This document shows positions 1-13,090 of a stretch of 64,000 bases of DNA, piece after piece. The stretch covers positions 12,130,657-12,194,656 of the forward strand of contig CM065183.1 of the NCBI GenBank assembly GCA_033026295.1. Reading direction: 5' to 3'. Source of the DNA: Channa striata (Eukaryota > Chordata > Actinopteri > Anabantiformes > Channidae). Position numbers and translations under genes: made by a program. The stretch's first letter is position 1. Each line of letters starts with the position of its first letter. The notes under the pieces were generated by a model. The model saw only the letters and a list, made by a program, of their open reading frames with translations. It made no database searches and was not told the origin of the DNA.

Positions 1-3000
1 GAACTGAAACACTAAAACATTCCGACAAACTGGATGTGAACGCAGAAACCTCTGATAACCCGGACCGAGAGGCAGCTCTGCAGGCCACCTACAGTAGGTT
101 TAGATGCTCAGTGTGACAGCAGCACACAAGGACACAGCTATTACAGGGCACGTGGCGCTGCCGCTGTCGTCCTGAAAAAGCCACCGAAGCTGCGGCTTTG
201 GCCACCAACCGGCCACATGGCCCCCACGGCAAGGAGCGTGCTCTCAGTCAGAGGATCAGGGAGAGCGCTGGCGTCCGCACAACGAGACAGCCGAGAGGCC
301 ACGGGCTCACGACTGGAAACAGAGTCCGTTTAATGGCCGTTTGTGTTCTTTGAAGTGCTTCATAATGACGAGAGGGCGAGTGCATTAAGAGCACGGCTCG
401 CTGGGCCCCTCGTATCGACGGGCTGGTTACTACAGTATGGCGGGTGTTCCCTCGGAGCACCGCTCTGTTCTCCACCGGAACAAACAACCTGTTTGTATCG
501 GCACTCGCTGTCTTTATTTGTGCTATTACTGAGCACTCCAGCCAAGCCGTCCTGCATCCTGTCACAGAGGTGAATAAAGCCATATTGACCATTTTAGATT
601 GGAACAATATTTGTCGTGGAATGAGCAGCAGCAGGCAGCCTTGTTCGCTCTGACCGACATGACAGGCAATCAGCAGTTGTTTTTATTAGCGTGCACGTGA
701 TGTCAGGAAATCAGTTTGATTTGTGTTTGTCTGTCAGCTGCTGCCATTTATTGCACCCCGGCTGGGCCGAGGAGCCCGGCCCTTTTTACACCGGAGATAT
801 GTATTTTGCCAGAGATAAAACTTTTATGTTGCACGATAACCACGGCACAGTAGATATTGTTGCCTCATCTTTATTTCACAAGTTCATAAAAAGCAGAACT
901 ATGACTGTACAGTAGCTTGTAATGTGCATACTTTATCTGTGCTGCTGCCATAAACAAGAAGCAATAAAAGCAAAAACAAGCCAATCGATATTTGGCTCAT
1001 ATTTGCACTCTAAGATGGTCAGGTTCCGAATTCAGGAGCGGAGAAGATCTCGCTTGTCTTTACATTATGCTTTTTCGAATCACAACATCCTATTTAGATC
1101 TCACTCCCACTCACCAACCACCTGCCCGGCTTTGGTTTCCTGTATCAGCTTCACTTTATTTCACTCTGTACAGTTCGTGCACTTTAAGTGACATTCCAAA
1201 ATGCCTCCCTGTTGACTTTTGGCATCATTTCTGCCCTGTTATCCAATTCACTACGGTCTATATAACCTTTCCCTGCTCATTTCTCTTCCCTTTTATTTTA
1301 CTTCCATAAAGCCCTCAGAGCTTTCATTTCTATCACCTCCACTTTGGGTTATCTGTTTCTCTCTCATGCCTTCCGATCGTTTTTGCTGTACGTGTGACTA
1401 GAGTAAATTTGCAACAGGGAAGCAACAGGAGAGAGGTCGGGGGAGCTAAGGATAGAAAATGGGCCAGATGCAGGCAGAACTCCTGGAGATGCAGAGTTAT
1501 GGGCCTAACTGGTGAAATAAATACCAACAGAGAAAGAGAGGAGGGTGAAGGCCGGCAGGTACTCTGACATTCTGATATTAAATCTGGCATTTGGCTTATG
1601 TCACTTTTAATTCCTTGCCTCTCTGGCACATTTCCATGAAAGTCTCTCTGTTGCACAACACCGATATCATGCAGAAGGTCGTGTGTTTTCCCAGCTCTAA
1701 TTTTAATTTTGGTCTAAAAAATGTCTAAAATTCTTATTAGTTCTAAAATTGACAAACAATATGATGATATTAAGTTTTTTAAATTGCTCTGACCATCACC
1801 AACAAAATGACAAGAAAACAACACAAACCTCAAGAGACAGGGACAAAATGTTATTTTAGGACTATCAAGCAGTTGGAAATGACATGCTCTGTGATTAATT
1901 CATATAAATGAATTAAATAAATATATATATTTTTGAAAGTATTAAAAATAATTCAATTCAAATTCATTTTGGCACGAGTGAATCAATGAATAAATGACAC
2001 AGATTTTAAAGTTCAGCACCTGTTTTTTTCTTTGAATCAGGAGTTTTTTTTTTCTGTCCATTCTGGGATCTGCTCCAGCACACAATAAACGATTATGAAA
2101 GTATTAGCGGCTTTGGGACATAATCATCAAAAAATATGTCCCACTATGCTGAGGAAATTAAGTCAGAAGTGCTTTAGCATTCCATCAGTTTCTCAGGCAC
2201 CCATGCCATATATTTTTTGTCTTTTGGCTTCTGCCATCACCATAGTAAATGGCGATTTTTCTGATATAATATTAGCAGCTTTGGGACTGGTGCTCAGATG
2301 TGTGCTGGCATGTGAAAGCTCAGTGACTGGGGTTGGACAGTCCCAGTCCCCCAATGTCCTGCCCAGGGACAGTTTGACATGTGGCCTGGGGGAGTCAGGC
2401 TGCAAACCACCAACCACACAGTCAGTAGGCGGCAACTTTACTAAGCCAATGACGCCCCCTCACCGATGAATACCATTAGTCAGCGTTCGGGTTTTTGTGT
2501 TGTTAAATGCTTAAAATGTGTTAATTTTTATTATTTAATCACAGAATTAACACATTATTTTGACAACTAAATTTTTTTTTCATCATCATTTACTTTGAAG
2601 TGTCTCATTACTGGTTACCTGTGTGTATACAGGACACTTGCTGAACTTGCACTGGTGGTAAATTCAAATCATTTGACTTCACACTCCACCTAATGCAACA
2701 GGTGGTTAACAGGCCGGGACCAGTGCAGCTATAAAGTCAATGAGGGTGAAATTTTGGAGACTGGGTGCTAAAAGCGATAAAAGATCTTCCTCAGACCACA
2801 CCGCTTCCGTGGTAATGAAAAGGAGTCAGACTACTTTTACAGAATGTTCTTTGTTATCGTCCTGAAGAAGGTTTCGGAGGAACAACTAATGTCAACGTTC
2901 CTCTCATGCCAGAGAAGAGGAAGCCCGCACTAACCGGAGAAGCTGTTTCACCTGCAGAGACCTGCCTGCTGCTTCCTGTTCTCATCCCTCACAAAGACGG

Positions 3001-3381
3001 ACATGTGCCACTCTGTGCTGCTGACTTTACTGAGAGCTGAAGATGTTCATAGACAGTTACAGACACTTAAAACTATCGCCTTGAATGTTTTTTCAGTCAG
3101 AGCAAGTAGAGTTTCCTCTGGCGCTGTGCTGCGCGACAAGTGTAAAAGAGGATGCACTGACTGACAATAAAGCAACAAACAAGCTTATTAGTTATTAATC
3201 TGCAGTGGGTCAAGACTGTACAGCAGCTTGGTGGCGGACACTATTGAGTCCTAACATTTTCACACACCAGATGTCATTTAAATGTGAATAAATACATAGT
3301 TAAACCGAAGCGGTAATAATACATCAGATGTCACAGTATAATATAGTAAAAGAAATGATATGGCTCTTGATCTCAGTAGCA
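1..3381. other. Intergenic, no gene recognised
   Basis: Only short open frames occur on both strands. None has a recognisable protein motif or a chain of splice-compatible exons. The stretch is AT-rich with scattered homopolymers. I looked on the minus strand for the first exon of tspan5, the gene next to EIF4E in human, and did not find it. Confidence 0.6.
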
Positions 3382-3412
<31 letters not shown>

Positions 3413-3420
3413 TGTGTGTG
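3382..3420. repeat. (TG)n microsatellite
   Basis: An alternating GT tract of about 39 bp, interrupted once by GGG near 3408-3410. Confidence 0.95.
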
Positions 3421-6400
3421 CATTGATTTTTTGATAAATGGCCACCACACTACATGTTCTCTTTCAGGATCAGCCTCTCACTGTAAAAGATGTGTTACAG
3501 TTTGATTGATCTCGTATTCATTGTTCAATATCAGGATCAACCACGACACTGATTTGAATCTTACATTCCCGCTGTGTGATGCAATATATTGTTTTGGTTA
3601 GTCTCATAATTTCCAGGATTACGATTGGGTCTGCGCTGATTATTACTATACTATAGTTACTCTTATGATTGTGACGATCATTTTAAAGATTTAAAGAATG
3701 CATCTTTTCCATTGTTTGTCGTGGGAATCACACGACTCCCATTTTCAGCAACATCCTACTTCACATTCACACATTAATTTTTGATATGCGATATCTGCAG
3801 AAAATAATGCTTGTTGCCAGCTTTCATCTGATTTTGGCTCTGCCGCTGAAAAAACCCATGTGGGTCGAGCCCCTGCATGTATTTGTGCGCGAGAGAAAGA
3901 GCAAGGCAGTGTGTGCAGGGGGAGGAAGAGGAGGAGGTGCAACATACCTGAGCAAAAAATAGGCTCTTTGAGTGCTGGAGAATAATTCTGCTCTTGTGAA
4001 TTTCCCACGCACCACTGTTACATTTTAATCATGCACTGGAGACAGGGGAACCTTGAGTTTGTTGAAACTGACGCCTACAGAAACCTGCATCTGCAATGCT
4101 AATCACACTCCAGCAAAGGGCCCAAAAGACTAGCCTCGTCTTTCCTGTCAAACTCAAAATTTGTCTCCAACAACAACGGAGCACTCCACAGCTCGCTGCA
4201 TTGCTAATGCGTCGCAGGGCTACATCTGGAGAGCTCCTTCACTGTCCTCTTACTTTGGCCAAATCTGCTTTGAGAGGAAGAGCGTGGCGATCAGGAGGCA
4301 GCATGCCGTCGTTGCTGATGCGTGTTTCTATTTTTTTTTTCTGTGTGTAGTACCTGCCACCTCCTTCACACGGACGTTAAACTCTGTGACTTTAGGACCT
4401 CAGTGTATATTAACAAATATTTTTGTGAAATCATTTCAGACGTGGAGCCGTGTTTTAGCCATTTCGCTTTTTTTCCCATCCGGAGGGCGAAGATCAGATC
4501 AGAAACCTGAGACGCCCCCTGCTTTTGTGACTATTTTGAGGAGACTCTCAGAGAGCTCTTAACATCCCCTAAAAAAAAAGCCCCATGCAGTTAACAAGTG
4601 GTTTCATCCCTGCAGTTTTCAAGCACTTTATCTTGCTTTTGAGATTCAGCATTTGGACTTTTCTCTGGTCTCCACTCGTGCAGCCGCTCTTTCCTTCACG
4701 TTTGAAGCCCCCAATTACATTAAAGCGTTCCACACTGCACCTTTACAGGCTGAGATCTATATATGTTGTTGTTTTATTATTTCATCTGTTAATGAGTTTT
4801 GACACATGTTATTGCTTACATCACTTCACTTCTTTATTGTCAGATATTAAAAAAGAAAAAAGTATATATATATACAATTTTGTCGTGGTTTTAGGACATT
4901 TGTTCCTAAAATATGTTGCATTTATCCTTTTACAAAACAATAAACGTTTTTTATATGTATTTAATAATTAATTCAAGAGCTTTTGTAGTTTTATCATTTG
5001 GTTTAAAATGGATTTTCCCTGGATTTGTGGATGTTGAAAGAGAAATCGATGTGCACAGATTGCGGCGCAGAGATGAGCTGTATTGTGGCTGCTAAGTTGA
5101 GGCTAATAGCTACATAGCACTGGAATTCTGCCAATAAATGAAATCAGCAGAAATAAATGTGAGCAAAACACTCAACACATACAGCCTCTCCAAATGTATT
5201 TGAGCAGCAATTCAACCGTTTTTTGCTGCACGCTGAAGCCTTGTTGGTGTCAGATTGATTCTGACTAAGATGTTAGAATAGAAGTTCAGAATTTTCAGCT
5301 TTTATTTAATAGTAATTATTTGATGGTATTTACACACACATACCTTAAACAATGCATAAACTATCACAGTATTTTAAATGAGTAAAAGTATTGAGACATG
5401 TAACCTGACATGTTTCTTGTTACCACCGGCCTCCTGTGAGACTGATTAAACTATGAATAGCTCATATGACTACTGTTAGTTTTACCCTTGGGCTTCAGCA
5501 CCAAGACCATATGTGTTGTTGAAAAAATAGTAATAATAAAAATAATAGCACAGATTATAAATATTTAATAGATTCAAGCAATTAAATGGATATAAATATA
5601 AAATTGTTGAACCCAAGTCACCTCTGTTCTTCCTCTTGAAAAGAGAGTTTTTAAGCCATTAACTTGAATTTATTAGTAATAGTATTCTTATTTTATTTAG
5701 CAGTTTATATTTTTTCCAAGTGCTTGATCGATCCACTTAAAGGTTTACTTTTCTGCACTGTAGAACATTTGCCCAATTTGCTTCTACTTGTGTATTTGTT
5801 GCATATTTATTTGTGTAAAATTATCAGCTACTTCTTCAAAAAAATCAAAGACATTACACAGGCTTTGGACAGAATTTGACATGTGCTGAAAGTGAAAGAA
5901 CCCCTGCAGCACACACAGAGCAGCTCAGCCATGGACGACAACAACAACAGCTGATGACAGAAGAAAACAACAACAGTCAGTGACATCACCGACAGCTTCC
6001 ACAGAGCAGGGGGGGGAGGTGTCACAGTCCAACACTCCAAGAAAACCACACAACAACACGTGAACACTTCATCACTTGTAAGAGGCGAGCAGAAAAGCTG
6101 GACTGCCAAAAAAAGTTTGGCGATGACTTACTGAAGTTCAGAAGCCGTGTTTTACAGACTGACATGGAAAGGTCAAAGTTGATGAAGGAAAGATCTGCTC
6201 ATGATCCAACACGATATAACCTGATCTGTGGACGTAGTGTCATGACCTGGACTTGCATGGCTCACTAATCTTTACTGATGATATAAGACATTGTGGTTGT
6301 AAAAGAATTACAAGCCAAATGGGTCCAGAGGCTTTGCAGATTTACAGAGAAATGCATGAAAACTAATTTTTTGCTTGGGTTTAAAGGTTCCGTACTGAAA

Positions 6401-7499
6401 CCTTTTTGGAAACATTTAACTGTATATAAATAGGTTAATAGTGTGTTTATTAAATGTTTGTTCAGTTTCAGAAATGAAAAGAAAAGACATCTACTTTTTT
6501 AACGCCAAAAATCATAAGAAGTAATATACATTTTTTGGGAAGAGATAAAATCCTTTGCAGGGATAATCTGCCTGGTTGCAAACGCTGAAAAAATTTGATT
6601 AAAAAATACATGGAACCATCTTAAATGTACATAAAACTACAACTTCTTCCTATTTGTACTGATATTAATTCATTTCAGCTTCAGATTTGATGAGTTTTGT
6701 TTCTGCTGAAAGTTATTATCTTCTCACTCAGGCAGAGGGCTGCACCTGAGGCAGCCAAGCTGATGTTGTGAATGGCCAATCCCAGCCCAGCCCAGCCCTC
6801 TGGCCCCGCCCCTGTGTATTTCACCTGCCAAAGGACAGACTGAAGGGAGACGCCCCCTTAAAATATTTGTTTTATTGAATTTACATTAAAACTTCTTATG
6901 TAAACTTTGAACGACCTAATGTAAAAGGTGCCACGTTCTTCGTATGTAAAATGATGGGATGTAAATACTAAAAGCTTCGAAAGATTTCATGCCATACAAC
7001 ATAAGACTTAACCTGGGTTCCAAAACTTTTAGAGGAGATTGTAAAACCCCAAAATAGTTTTTTTAAATTGAATTAAAGAACTATGAAACCCAAGAAGCAC
7101 AACTTCGATTGTGAATCATCAGTTTTCTTATGTAGCGAGTGACAAATACAAGAGTCTCAACCCGACCAGCTTAGGCCATGGAGGTCAAGATTTAGTTCAT
7201 TTCTAGTAGGACCAACAATGTTATATCAAGAAAGTGTGAAATATGATTAGGAGCAACTGGAGTTGGAGGAAAGTGATCCCGGTGCCTCGGGCGAGACACT
7301 TTCATGCACTTCACATAACCGTGAAAGCGGCACATATGACACAGACACGGCCAGGACGAGCCCTGCGAGTTACAGGACTTCCTAATGAACAGGGGACAGT
7401 GCGAGGACGGGAAAGGAAGCCTGCGAGGACAACACAGCATGGGGACGCAGAGACAAAAGAACAATGACCAAAAAAGAAGAAGGAAAAGCAGAGACAATT
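3421..7499. other. Intergenic, no gene recognised
   Basis: No coding exon, RNA gene or clear transposon is recognised. A short GC-rich run with repeated CCCAG units and one GC box lies near 6779-6812. The rest is AT-rich unique-looking sequence. Confidence 0.55.
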
Positions 7500-7770
7500 C
7501 CACCTTTCCCTCTCCCCTCCATTATCTCCTCTCCCATCCCCCTCTCACCCTTAACGAGGGATAGTTTTCTCCTCGCCTCTCATCTGTCTCCTCCCCTCTG
7601 TTCCTCGCCGTCTCCGGGGACCAAACACACCCCTGACAGGTTGCCATGGTAACGCCTCACACTCTCTCTCCCCGTCTGTGTCTCTCTGTCTCTCTCTCGC
7701 AGACACACGCTCACTCGCTTTCTCTCTCAGCCTTGCAGCGGTAACGCCTGTATCCCCTCTCTCCTCCACC
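7500..7770. repeat. Polypyrimidine (CT-rich) tract
   Basis: The plus strand is strongly CT-biased over about 270 bp, with runs of CTCTCTCT, CCCCTC and TCTGTC. It contains the X-box palindrome listed separately. Open frames across it reflect low complexity rather than coding. Confidence 0.7.
7640..7653. promoter_or_regulatory. RFX X-box palindrome
   Basis: GTTGCCATGGTAAC matches the RFX consensus (GTNRCC, two-base spacer, RGYAAC) at every position. It is a near-perfect inverted repeat: one pair is mismatched. A further GGTAACG half site lies about 90 bp downstream, near 7740. No promoter or exon is seen next to it, so an enhancer role is inference. Confidence 0.5.
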
Positions 7771-9102
7771 AGCTTCCCCCCATCAGGGGCAGACGTACCT
7801 GCACCTGAATTCCTCCTTCACAAAAAAACTTACTTTTATATTGTGCATTTAAGGAGACAACATGTAAGAATAGTCAGAGTGGTCAATGATTTGACACGGC
7901 TCACCAAACTATTGTTCCCGAGTTCCCCTTTTATATTTAGATACAGCTCACAAATGCTTCTGTGCCAGTTTCCGCTGAACTTTGCGCTCCTTTATGACGA
8001 TACGACCAAGTAGATTAAATTTGCACACAATTACAGTTGCCATGACGTACTCAATTAATGGTAGCGGAAGTCAGACAAGAGACAGTAGCCAAGTCCCTTG
8101 GCTGGAGCATAAGTCATTTATAATTCAGTCCTATTTCGCATACTTAAGGTCAGGATGGAAGTGTTTAAAGTGGGGTTTTTTTCAAGCACTCATCCGCATT
8201 AGAGGATGTACCTGGTCTCCATCTCTCCCCCACAAGCTTTTAGACGCCCTGGTTCACTCCGGTAGGGGGTACCAGAAGAAAAAAGGAGAAAAGAAAGGAC
8301 TGTTTCTCTACTGCAGGGCCACTTTGACTCACAGCAGAGTGGCAGCCAGCAACTTCATACAGTGCATGTGTCATCCCCGCTGTGCAGCTCAGGGAGGGTT
8401 TCATCCAGCCTGTGAAGTCTGTTGGTGTCATTGTGTCACCCAGTGTACAGATGCAATGTCTGTGCTGCAACAGTCCTCAGTGGAAAACACGTTAGGATCC
8501 ACAGGCATCACCACACCCCGGGCTCAAATGTGCACATTTTTTAAAAAAATAAAATGGAGTTGTTGTTCCTTTAAACATTTCTTAATTTATTCCTTTTTCA
8601 TCCCACAGTGTGTGAGTGTGTATGTGGGGGGGGGGGGGGGCGGCATCCACCAAACTCAAGCAGTAAATGCATCATATTTTCAACATCTACCTCACTTACA
8701 AACTGGGGCTTTTATGTCCGTTCGTCACCACAGACCTCACGGGGACCTCGTCACTTCTCTTGCTTAATTATTGATTTAAATTACTTGCATCCTCCCGAAA
8801 AGCCTCACACCTAAAGCCCCAGATAGGGACTACGCCTATAGTCTGCTGATGAAACCAAGTGTCAATATCTCTTTCCTGCGAGTTAACAGCCAGTTGATAG
8901 TGAGTCGTGCAGGGAACGGTTTTCATTCATCTTGGCAACAGACGGACATCACAGGAAGTCCAAATGTACCGTCATCTGCGAGCTATAAGACAGTCAAAGC
9001 TATTGATGCTCACTGAAGTGTGATGAGTCTTACCTTTCACCTGCTCCTCCACATGCCAAAATCCACCTTCACGTTTTACATCACTGAGTGGGAGTCCGAG
9101 GG
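7771..9102. other. Intergenic, with long open frame but no gene call
   Basis: A 261-codon frame without a stop runs at 7982-8767 on the plus strand, but it opens on a TTG, crosses a poly-G run (8628-8640) and has no recognisable domain. I do not call it a gene. Confidence 0.5.

Positions 9103-9131
<29 letters not shown>
9103..9131. repeat. (CA)n microsatellite
   Basis: A tract of about 14 uninterrupted CA units. Confidence 0.95.
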
Positions 9132-9135
<4 letters not shown>

Positions 9136-9500
9136 AGACTAACACACACTCACAGACTTGAACAGACTGTTAATGCAATCCTCTCTCTGAAATCTTCGTC
9201 CACTGTCTTCCATGGAAAAACTACCTTCATAAGCACCTTTTTTTTTTTTTCTTTCTTCTTTTTTATCTGGTTTTGTCTCCAGTGACCAGCCAGCTCATCC
9301 TTCCTGACAGCAGCTCCAGGTTTAACGAAGCATCAGCACCGTGCTAGATGACGGTGGGTAGAGAGAGGATGAGAGAAGAGAGGGAGAGAGACGTCAAGTC
9401 AGCAGGTGCAGCTTCAGAGACTCAGTTCTTATTTTCTTCACAATAAAAGCCTCAAACAGAAATAAGGTGCATAACACCAAACAGATATGTCAGTATATAT

Positions 9501-9531
9501 ACACTGATCAGCCACAACATTAATACCACCT
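9501..9531 (+). mobile_element. Isolated terminal fragment of a Tc1-like fish element
   Basis: About 30 bp containing TGATCAGCCACAACATTAAT match the terminal sequence of a very common teleost DNA transposon. The same terminus appears in inverted orientation at the right end of the larger copy at about 20,305-20,325. No internal transposase sequence follows here, so this is a solo remnant. Confidence 0.6.
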
Positions 9532-11469
9532 GATGGATTTAATATAAATAGATTATATGGTTTTTATAAAACATTTCATAAATTGATAAATGCTGATGTC
9601 TGATTATGGGTTAAGTACCTGCCAGCACAGGTTAAAATGGTTAAAATCAGATCCATCTTTACCAACATTGATCTTTGACCCTTTTTTAAAATTAATTATA
9701 GGACACGTTTTACCATAACTCCTATTATCAGTATAATTTTCAGTACGATATTTTCTTAGTGGAAGACTTTTATTTCGGTAGTTCAAGTAAAATCTGCTTG
9801 GTAATTTAAAAAGATTTGACGTGGTACTTAAAGTGTAGTTTTAAGCAGGATCAAACCTCACAACCACAAAAAAATTGATATTTTAAATGAAAAACCATTT
9901 AAAACAGAAAATCATATTTTTATATAGATTTTTCTCTCAGCAGGTTTTTCTATTTAAATTGAATCATAATTGCTAATTATAACTATTATTGTGAAATGCA
10001 GACTTGTCCCGTTTACCTGTGTTGGGGATATCATTGTAATATTAGTTTTCACAGTAAAATAACTCAAATAACATTTTAAGTTTCATAATGTAATTAAAAG
10101 TAACTTTGTAACTTCATCATATAAAATCATTTATTTGCATATGTTACCACAATAGTTAATGAATTAAGAAGAGTTGTGAACGTGTGGCTTTATGATGGTC
10201 ATTGGGCCTATTTCTTTCTTCAGTAGTATTTCTTATTTCCCAAACCCTAAGTAGGTCCCTAACATGTATGAGGGCAATAAACCTCTGCAGTCAATGCCAA
10301 ATTTAGATTAATGGCATGAAGAAGACAATAATGATAAACACTCATTCTCTGGTTTGTGGAAACAGATCGAAACGGTACATTAGCATCACCTCAAAGGCTT
10401 CTCATAGACAACCATTATTGATTTATTCACCAATCAATGTCTGCTGAAACAAACTAATCATTATATCAGAGGTGGACAACACTGACTGCGAGATAAGCTT
10501 ATCTAGGTCTTACAATAGGTCGATATCTGGCGAACAGTGAAACCCTGCTAAAAAGAGGATTGGAATTCAGCCCTTTTTTCGACAGGGAACAGTCCTGTCA
10601 GCCGAAACCATCTTTGTTCCAGGAAAGCGTGTGTCATAAACAACAAAAATGCTTTCATTGCTTTTGTTTCAAACATTTTTTCCTACATCTGAAACTTTTA
10701 AATAACATAAACATGTTCTCCTAACACATTTATTTTGAAATACGAACAGGAAGTCCGTTCTCATAACTGTGCTGGCTTGCCACTGGGATGATGGGAATCC
10801 AGTCTTCCAAGTTAATCAGTCTGCTATTACCAGCTCACAGTAGCTCCCAGCGTGGGGCAAAAAAAGAGAGGAGCGCCTGTGGGAACCATTTTGTTTCTGC
10901 TGCAGTATCAGTTGTTTATTCCTTCGCTCCGTTTCGCTCGGTGGCTTTTACTTGTAAATCAGCTTTCATTCATTCTACCTTTGTCACTCATACAAAAACA
11001 CTTACCCTGATTTGAGTCTGTGGCAAAGTCTCCCCTGTAACTAGGTCTTCGGGGACGCCCCGACTCGCCAGCGGTGTAATAAAGACGTGAGAAGTGTGTA
11101 AAAGAATTTTCTTAGACGTGTGCACAATTTCCTACCCTCATGAGGACCAAGTGTTTCATAAAGACAGTAAGTTATGAACTAATCCTTTAAAGTCACAGTA
11201 TAGAGGAGTTTGGTTTGAGGAGAGATTTCGATTCTTGGTGAATAAGGATGCTGTTGCTATAAGAGCTATATTGATCTGCAATGGTTAATCTTAACTGAAG
11301 ATACAATAACTCTGAAGGTCTTTAGACATGCAGGTAAACAATACAAACTGTGGCAAAACTGCATGAAAGAAGGACAGGAGGGTGTTTCTGGTTTTATTTG
11401 AATATGCTTTATTAATCTCCATGGGGAACCTGTTAGAGAAAGCTGCTACATTCAAGGTTTTAGGGGACC
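9532..11469. other. Intergenic, no gene recognised
   Basis: AT-rich sequence with only short spurious open frames. I see no splice-linked exons, RNA genes or clear transposon ends. Confidence 0.55.
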
Positions 11470-11575
11470 GTGTCTCGCCCAAGGACACTTTGTGGCCAGG
11501 AGGGACCAGGACTTGACCCTGTAGTTGGTGAATGACTCAGTGAATGAATGTTCAACCAGCTGAGCCACAGCCACA
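11470..11575. repeat. Interspersed fish repeat fragment
   Basis: The segment has the wording of a widespread teleost repeat: TCTCGCCCAAGGACACTTTG, then a degenerate middle, then CAACCAGCTGAGCCACAGCC. It is decayed, and the exact family is not assigned. Confidence 0.4.
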
Positions 11576-12137
11576 CTTTAAAATAGATGCATGTTCAGCT
11601 GGAAAATGGTAAACTCTACTACTGTTACAGAACTTACAGCAACTTTTATTGTTCCCCACTAAAACACAAACACTGGAAAATCTGCTTTTAATCATGAATT
11701 TGACTCATTCAGTTGGTACATAGCCACCTTCCTTCCACTGTCTGAAAAAGTAACTCAAACCTCGTATTCTTATTATTATATTAAATATAATAGTTTGATA
11801 TGATGGGTATTATGCATTTTGCATTTGGACTGGAAAATCTCTGCCACTCATGTCTGCATATTATATATAATGCTACAGGCCTGAACTAAAAGTCTCCTGG
11901 CTCCAGTTGTACAGACGTATAAAAGAATTTTAAAAAAGACCTTGTTTTATGTTGATGTATAAAAATGCATTTAGTAGTTCACAAAGTCATTTTGTAAAAC
12001 ATAAACAGAAGCCTCACGAAAAAGCTTGAATGTCAGAAATTATATTTGGCAGTTTAACCTGTTGCATTTCACCTTTTAAGTGTGTGAATGGGGACAAATG
12101 TAGTCAAGGAGGGTCCTCAAAAGTACAGAAATAAAAC

Positions 12138-12170
12138 ATGTATGTATGTGTGTGTGTGTATGTGTGTCTG
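12138..12170. repeat. (TG/TATG)n microsatellite
   Basis: An imperfect TGTA/TGTG tract of about 33 bp. Confidence 0.8.
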
Positions 12171-12327
12171 TTGGTGGGGCCCAAAATTACGTAACATACA
12201 TATTTCCATATATGTTGCGAAACTAAATTTTAGAGGCATGACATGATCTGAGGTGAGGATAAAGTCAGGGTTAAGACTCCAGAAATGAATGGAAGTCAGT
12301 GGAAAATCCCCATCGGGTGACCAAAAC

Positions 12328-12330
<3 letters not shown>

Positions 12331-12360
<30 letters not shown>
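12331..12360. repeat. (TG)15 microsatellite
   Basis: Fifteen uninterrupted TG units. Confidence 0.95.
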
Positions 12361-12363
<3 letters not shown>

Positions 12364-12639
12364 GAGAATGGCAGGAATATTGATTCCTCCGTCTTCATTA
12401 GCATGTACCTGTGGGGCTAACGTCTCCATGGGTTTCTGGCTAGACAAGCGAACACTCCGATTCTCTCCCCGCGGTGAAAGACTGGCTTGCCACTCCCCGC
12501 CTGCGCCGCATGACACTTTGGACGGAGAGGAAGACCAAAATAGAAGCAGAAAAGACAGAACGAGAGACCAAAGAGGAACAGACACAGTTCTGGCATCTAT
12601 GGCAACCGTGCTGAGGAAGAAACCTAAAAGCTCAGGAGC

Positions 12640-13090
12640 TGTTTAGTCTTTCTGCTGCTCCATAATTCATTACACTTCCATTAATCACTACGTTTACATC
12701 AGCTATTTGGCAGCTCACTTTGATCCATTGTCCTCTTCTCAGCTTTTCGGTTGTACAACAACTTTAATTACATTCACTCGTATCAAATTTCCAGGCTCTA
12801 TGAAGGCATTTAATTTGATGGATTGGACATTACTGAAACACCTCAGTTTATTTAAAAAAAAAAGAAAAACTAAACAATCACATTAAATGGGAGGAATTAA
12901 TCCCCCCATTAACTTTTTTTTCCAAGGCAATCCTTTGAAATAACGCGCAGAGTTTAAATGGGGCCCCAGGAATTTAAATCACAAGACAAACCTTTATTCC
13001 TCAACAGCTTTGAACCGGGTAAACATTTTGTTTCCCATAGAAACAACTCTGGAACACACAAAATCCATTAAAACAGGAATGAGCTTCTCC
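12640..13090. other. Possible conserved noncoding element
   Basis: No coding frame is seen. The block is dense in core motifs of developmental factors: ATTAATC, TAATTA-type homeodomain cores, TTTGATCC and CCTTTGAA (TCF-like), GTTTACA and GTAAACA (FOX-like). It lacks microsatellites and transposon signatures. Function is inferred only from motif density; no cross-species alignment was available. Confidence 0.3.

Noticed and set aside
7982..8767. 261-codon open frame on the plus strand, the longest in the window
   Set aside because: It opens on TTG, has no recognisable domain, runs through a poly-G stretch and has no splice or promoter context. A chance frame is likelier.
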